Assembly (NCBI RefSeq): GCF_041434935.1
Contig: NZ_CP107964.1
Span: 2,542,001-2,606,000 of the forward strand
Direction: 5' to 3'
From: Kitasatospora sp. NBC_00374
Lineage (GTDB): Bacteria; Actinomycetota; Actinomycetes; Streptomycetales; Streptomycetaceae
DNA: 64,000 nt
In this document: in pieces, positions 63,680 through 64,000 of the stretch
How positions within the stretch are numbered: the stretch's first letter is position 1
Layout: each line of letters starts with the position of its first letter
Notes under the pieces: model-generated
Database searches by the model: none
Told to the model about the DNA's origin: nothing
Seen by the model: only the letters and a program-made list of their open reading frames with translations
Translations under genes and position numbers: made by a program

Positions 63680-64000
63680 GAACTGGCGGCCGGGACCCGC
63701 ACGACGGCCAGCACCGGCAGGTGGTCGGTGGCGGCGAGCAGGTCGGCCGGGTCGAGGCCGGGCAGCCCGTGCGGGACTCCGCAGGCCAGGACCTCCAGGT
63801 CGCGGGTGGCGAAGACCGCGTCGATCCGCTGGTGCGGGTTGTCCGGTACGGAGGTGAAGGTGCCGCCCCAGGGCGCCGCCGGGTGGGCGTCCTGGAAGTC
63901 CGCGGCCAGCTTCCGCCAGCCCGGGCCGTCGGGGTGCTCGTTGAAGTCCCCGGCGATCAGGCCGGGCTCCCCCGGGTCGAACTGGCCCGGCAGCAGGGCG
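63676..64000 (-). CDS. Endonuclease/exonuclease/phosphatase-family protein, C-terminal part (runs off right edge)
   Basis: The last 108 codons of a minus-strand gene. 'GLIAGDFNEHPDGPGW' contains the GDFN active-site motif, 'RIDAVFATRDL' the RID block, and 'ATDHLPVLAVVRV' the DHLP motif with the catalytic Asp-His. This fold hydrolyses phosphodiesters in nucleases, sphingomyelinases and inositol phosphatases. The N-terminus is outside the window. The TAG stop at 63676-63678 interleaves with the TAG stop of the opposing lipoprotein gene. Confidence 0.88.
   Translation of the reverse strand, partial: ALLPGQFDPGEPGLIAGDFNEHPDGPGWRKLAADFQDAHPAAPWGGTFTSVPDNPHQRIDAVFATRDLEVLACGVPHGLPGLDPADLLAATDHLPVLAVVRVPAASS

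Overview
The window is very GC-rich actinobacterial DNA. The gene order (divIVA-yggT-sepF-yggS-ftsZ-ftsQ-murG-ftsW-murD-mraY-murF-murE-ftsI-ftsL-rsmH, then carbonic anhydrase, MoxR, DUF58, transglutaminase, DUF3040, metF, thi genes, PASTA kinase, bfr/bfd, aroG, trp leader, fused trpEG, MacRS-like pair) is that of the Streptomyces/Kitasatospora core chromosome. The organism is therefore very probably a streptomycete or kitasatosporan; species cannot be told. All calls rest on reading the sequence and on family knowledge; no search was run.

Left part, about 1-10.1 kb: a minus-strand biosynthetic operon cut by the left edge. In transcription order it encodes a fatty acyl-AMP ligase, an R2-like diiron oxygenase, an acyl carrier protein, an SGNH hydrolase, a GMC flavin oxidoreductase, an SCP2-like lipid-binding protein, an acyl-CoA dehydrogenase, a protein with a possible LuxI/FeeM-like acyltransferase fold, a ThiF/E1-like adenylating enzyme without a catalytic cysteine, and the first 38 codons of a probable AurF-like N-oxygenase. 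A MarR regulator and a divergent DHA2-type exporter lie upstream. The set suggests carrier-bound oxidation of a fatty acid, amine coupling and N-oxygenation. I do not recognise it as a known pathway, and it is the best candidate here for an undescribed system.

Junction, 11.8-12.6 kb: a decayed IS3-type element (orfA plus an orfB stub) and a very long perfect hairpin separate the biosynthetic cluster from divIVA. In Streptomyces divIVA normally borders ileS, so the cluster appears inserted at a core-genome seam.

Core division cluster, 12.5-30.5 kb, minus strand: divIVA to rsmH. Two oddities stand out. The usual pgeF (yfiH) gene between yggS and ftsZ is reduced to a C-terminal remnant. The start of ftsI (good ribosome site, ATGA overlap with ftsL) is out of frame with the rest of the gene, implying a frameshift, a sequence error or an alternative GTG start.

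Right part, 31-64 kb: ordinary core genes. They include the MoxR-DUF58-transglutaminase operon, one-carbon and isoprenoid genes, a TPP-riboswitch-controlled thiOSG operon, a PASTA kinase near an Rv2175c-like protein (an arrangement recalling Mycobacterium tuberculosis), bfr/bfd with iron boxes, class II DAHP synthase, a textbook trp attenuator in front of trpEG, a MacS/MacR-like two-component pair, and lipid and membrane genes. The window ends inside an endonuclease/exonuclease/phosphatase-family gene. I saw no rRNA, tRNA, CRISPR array or prophage.
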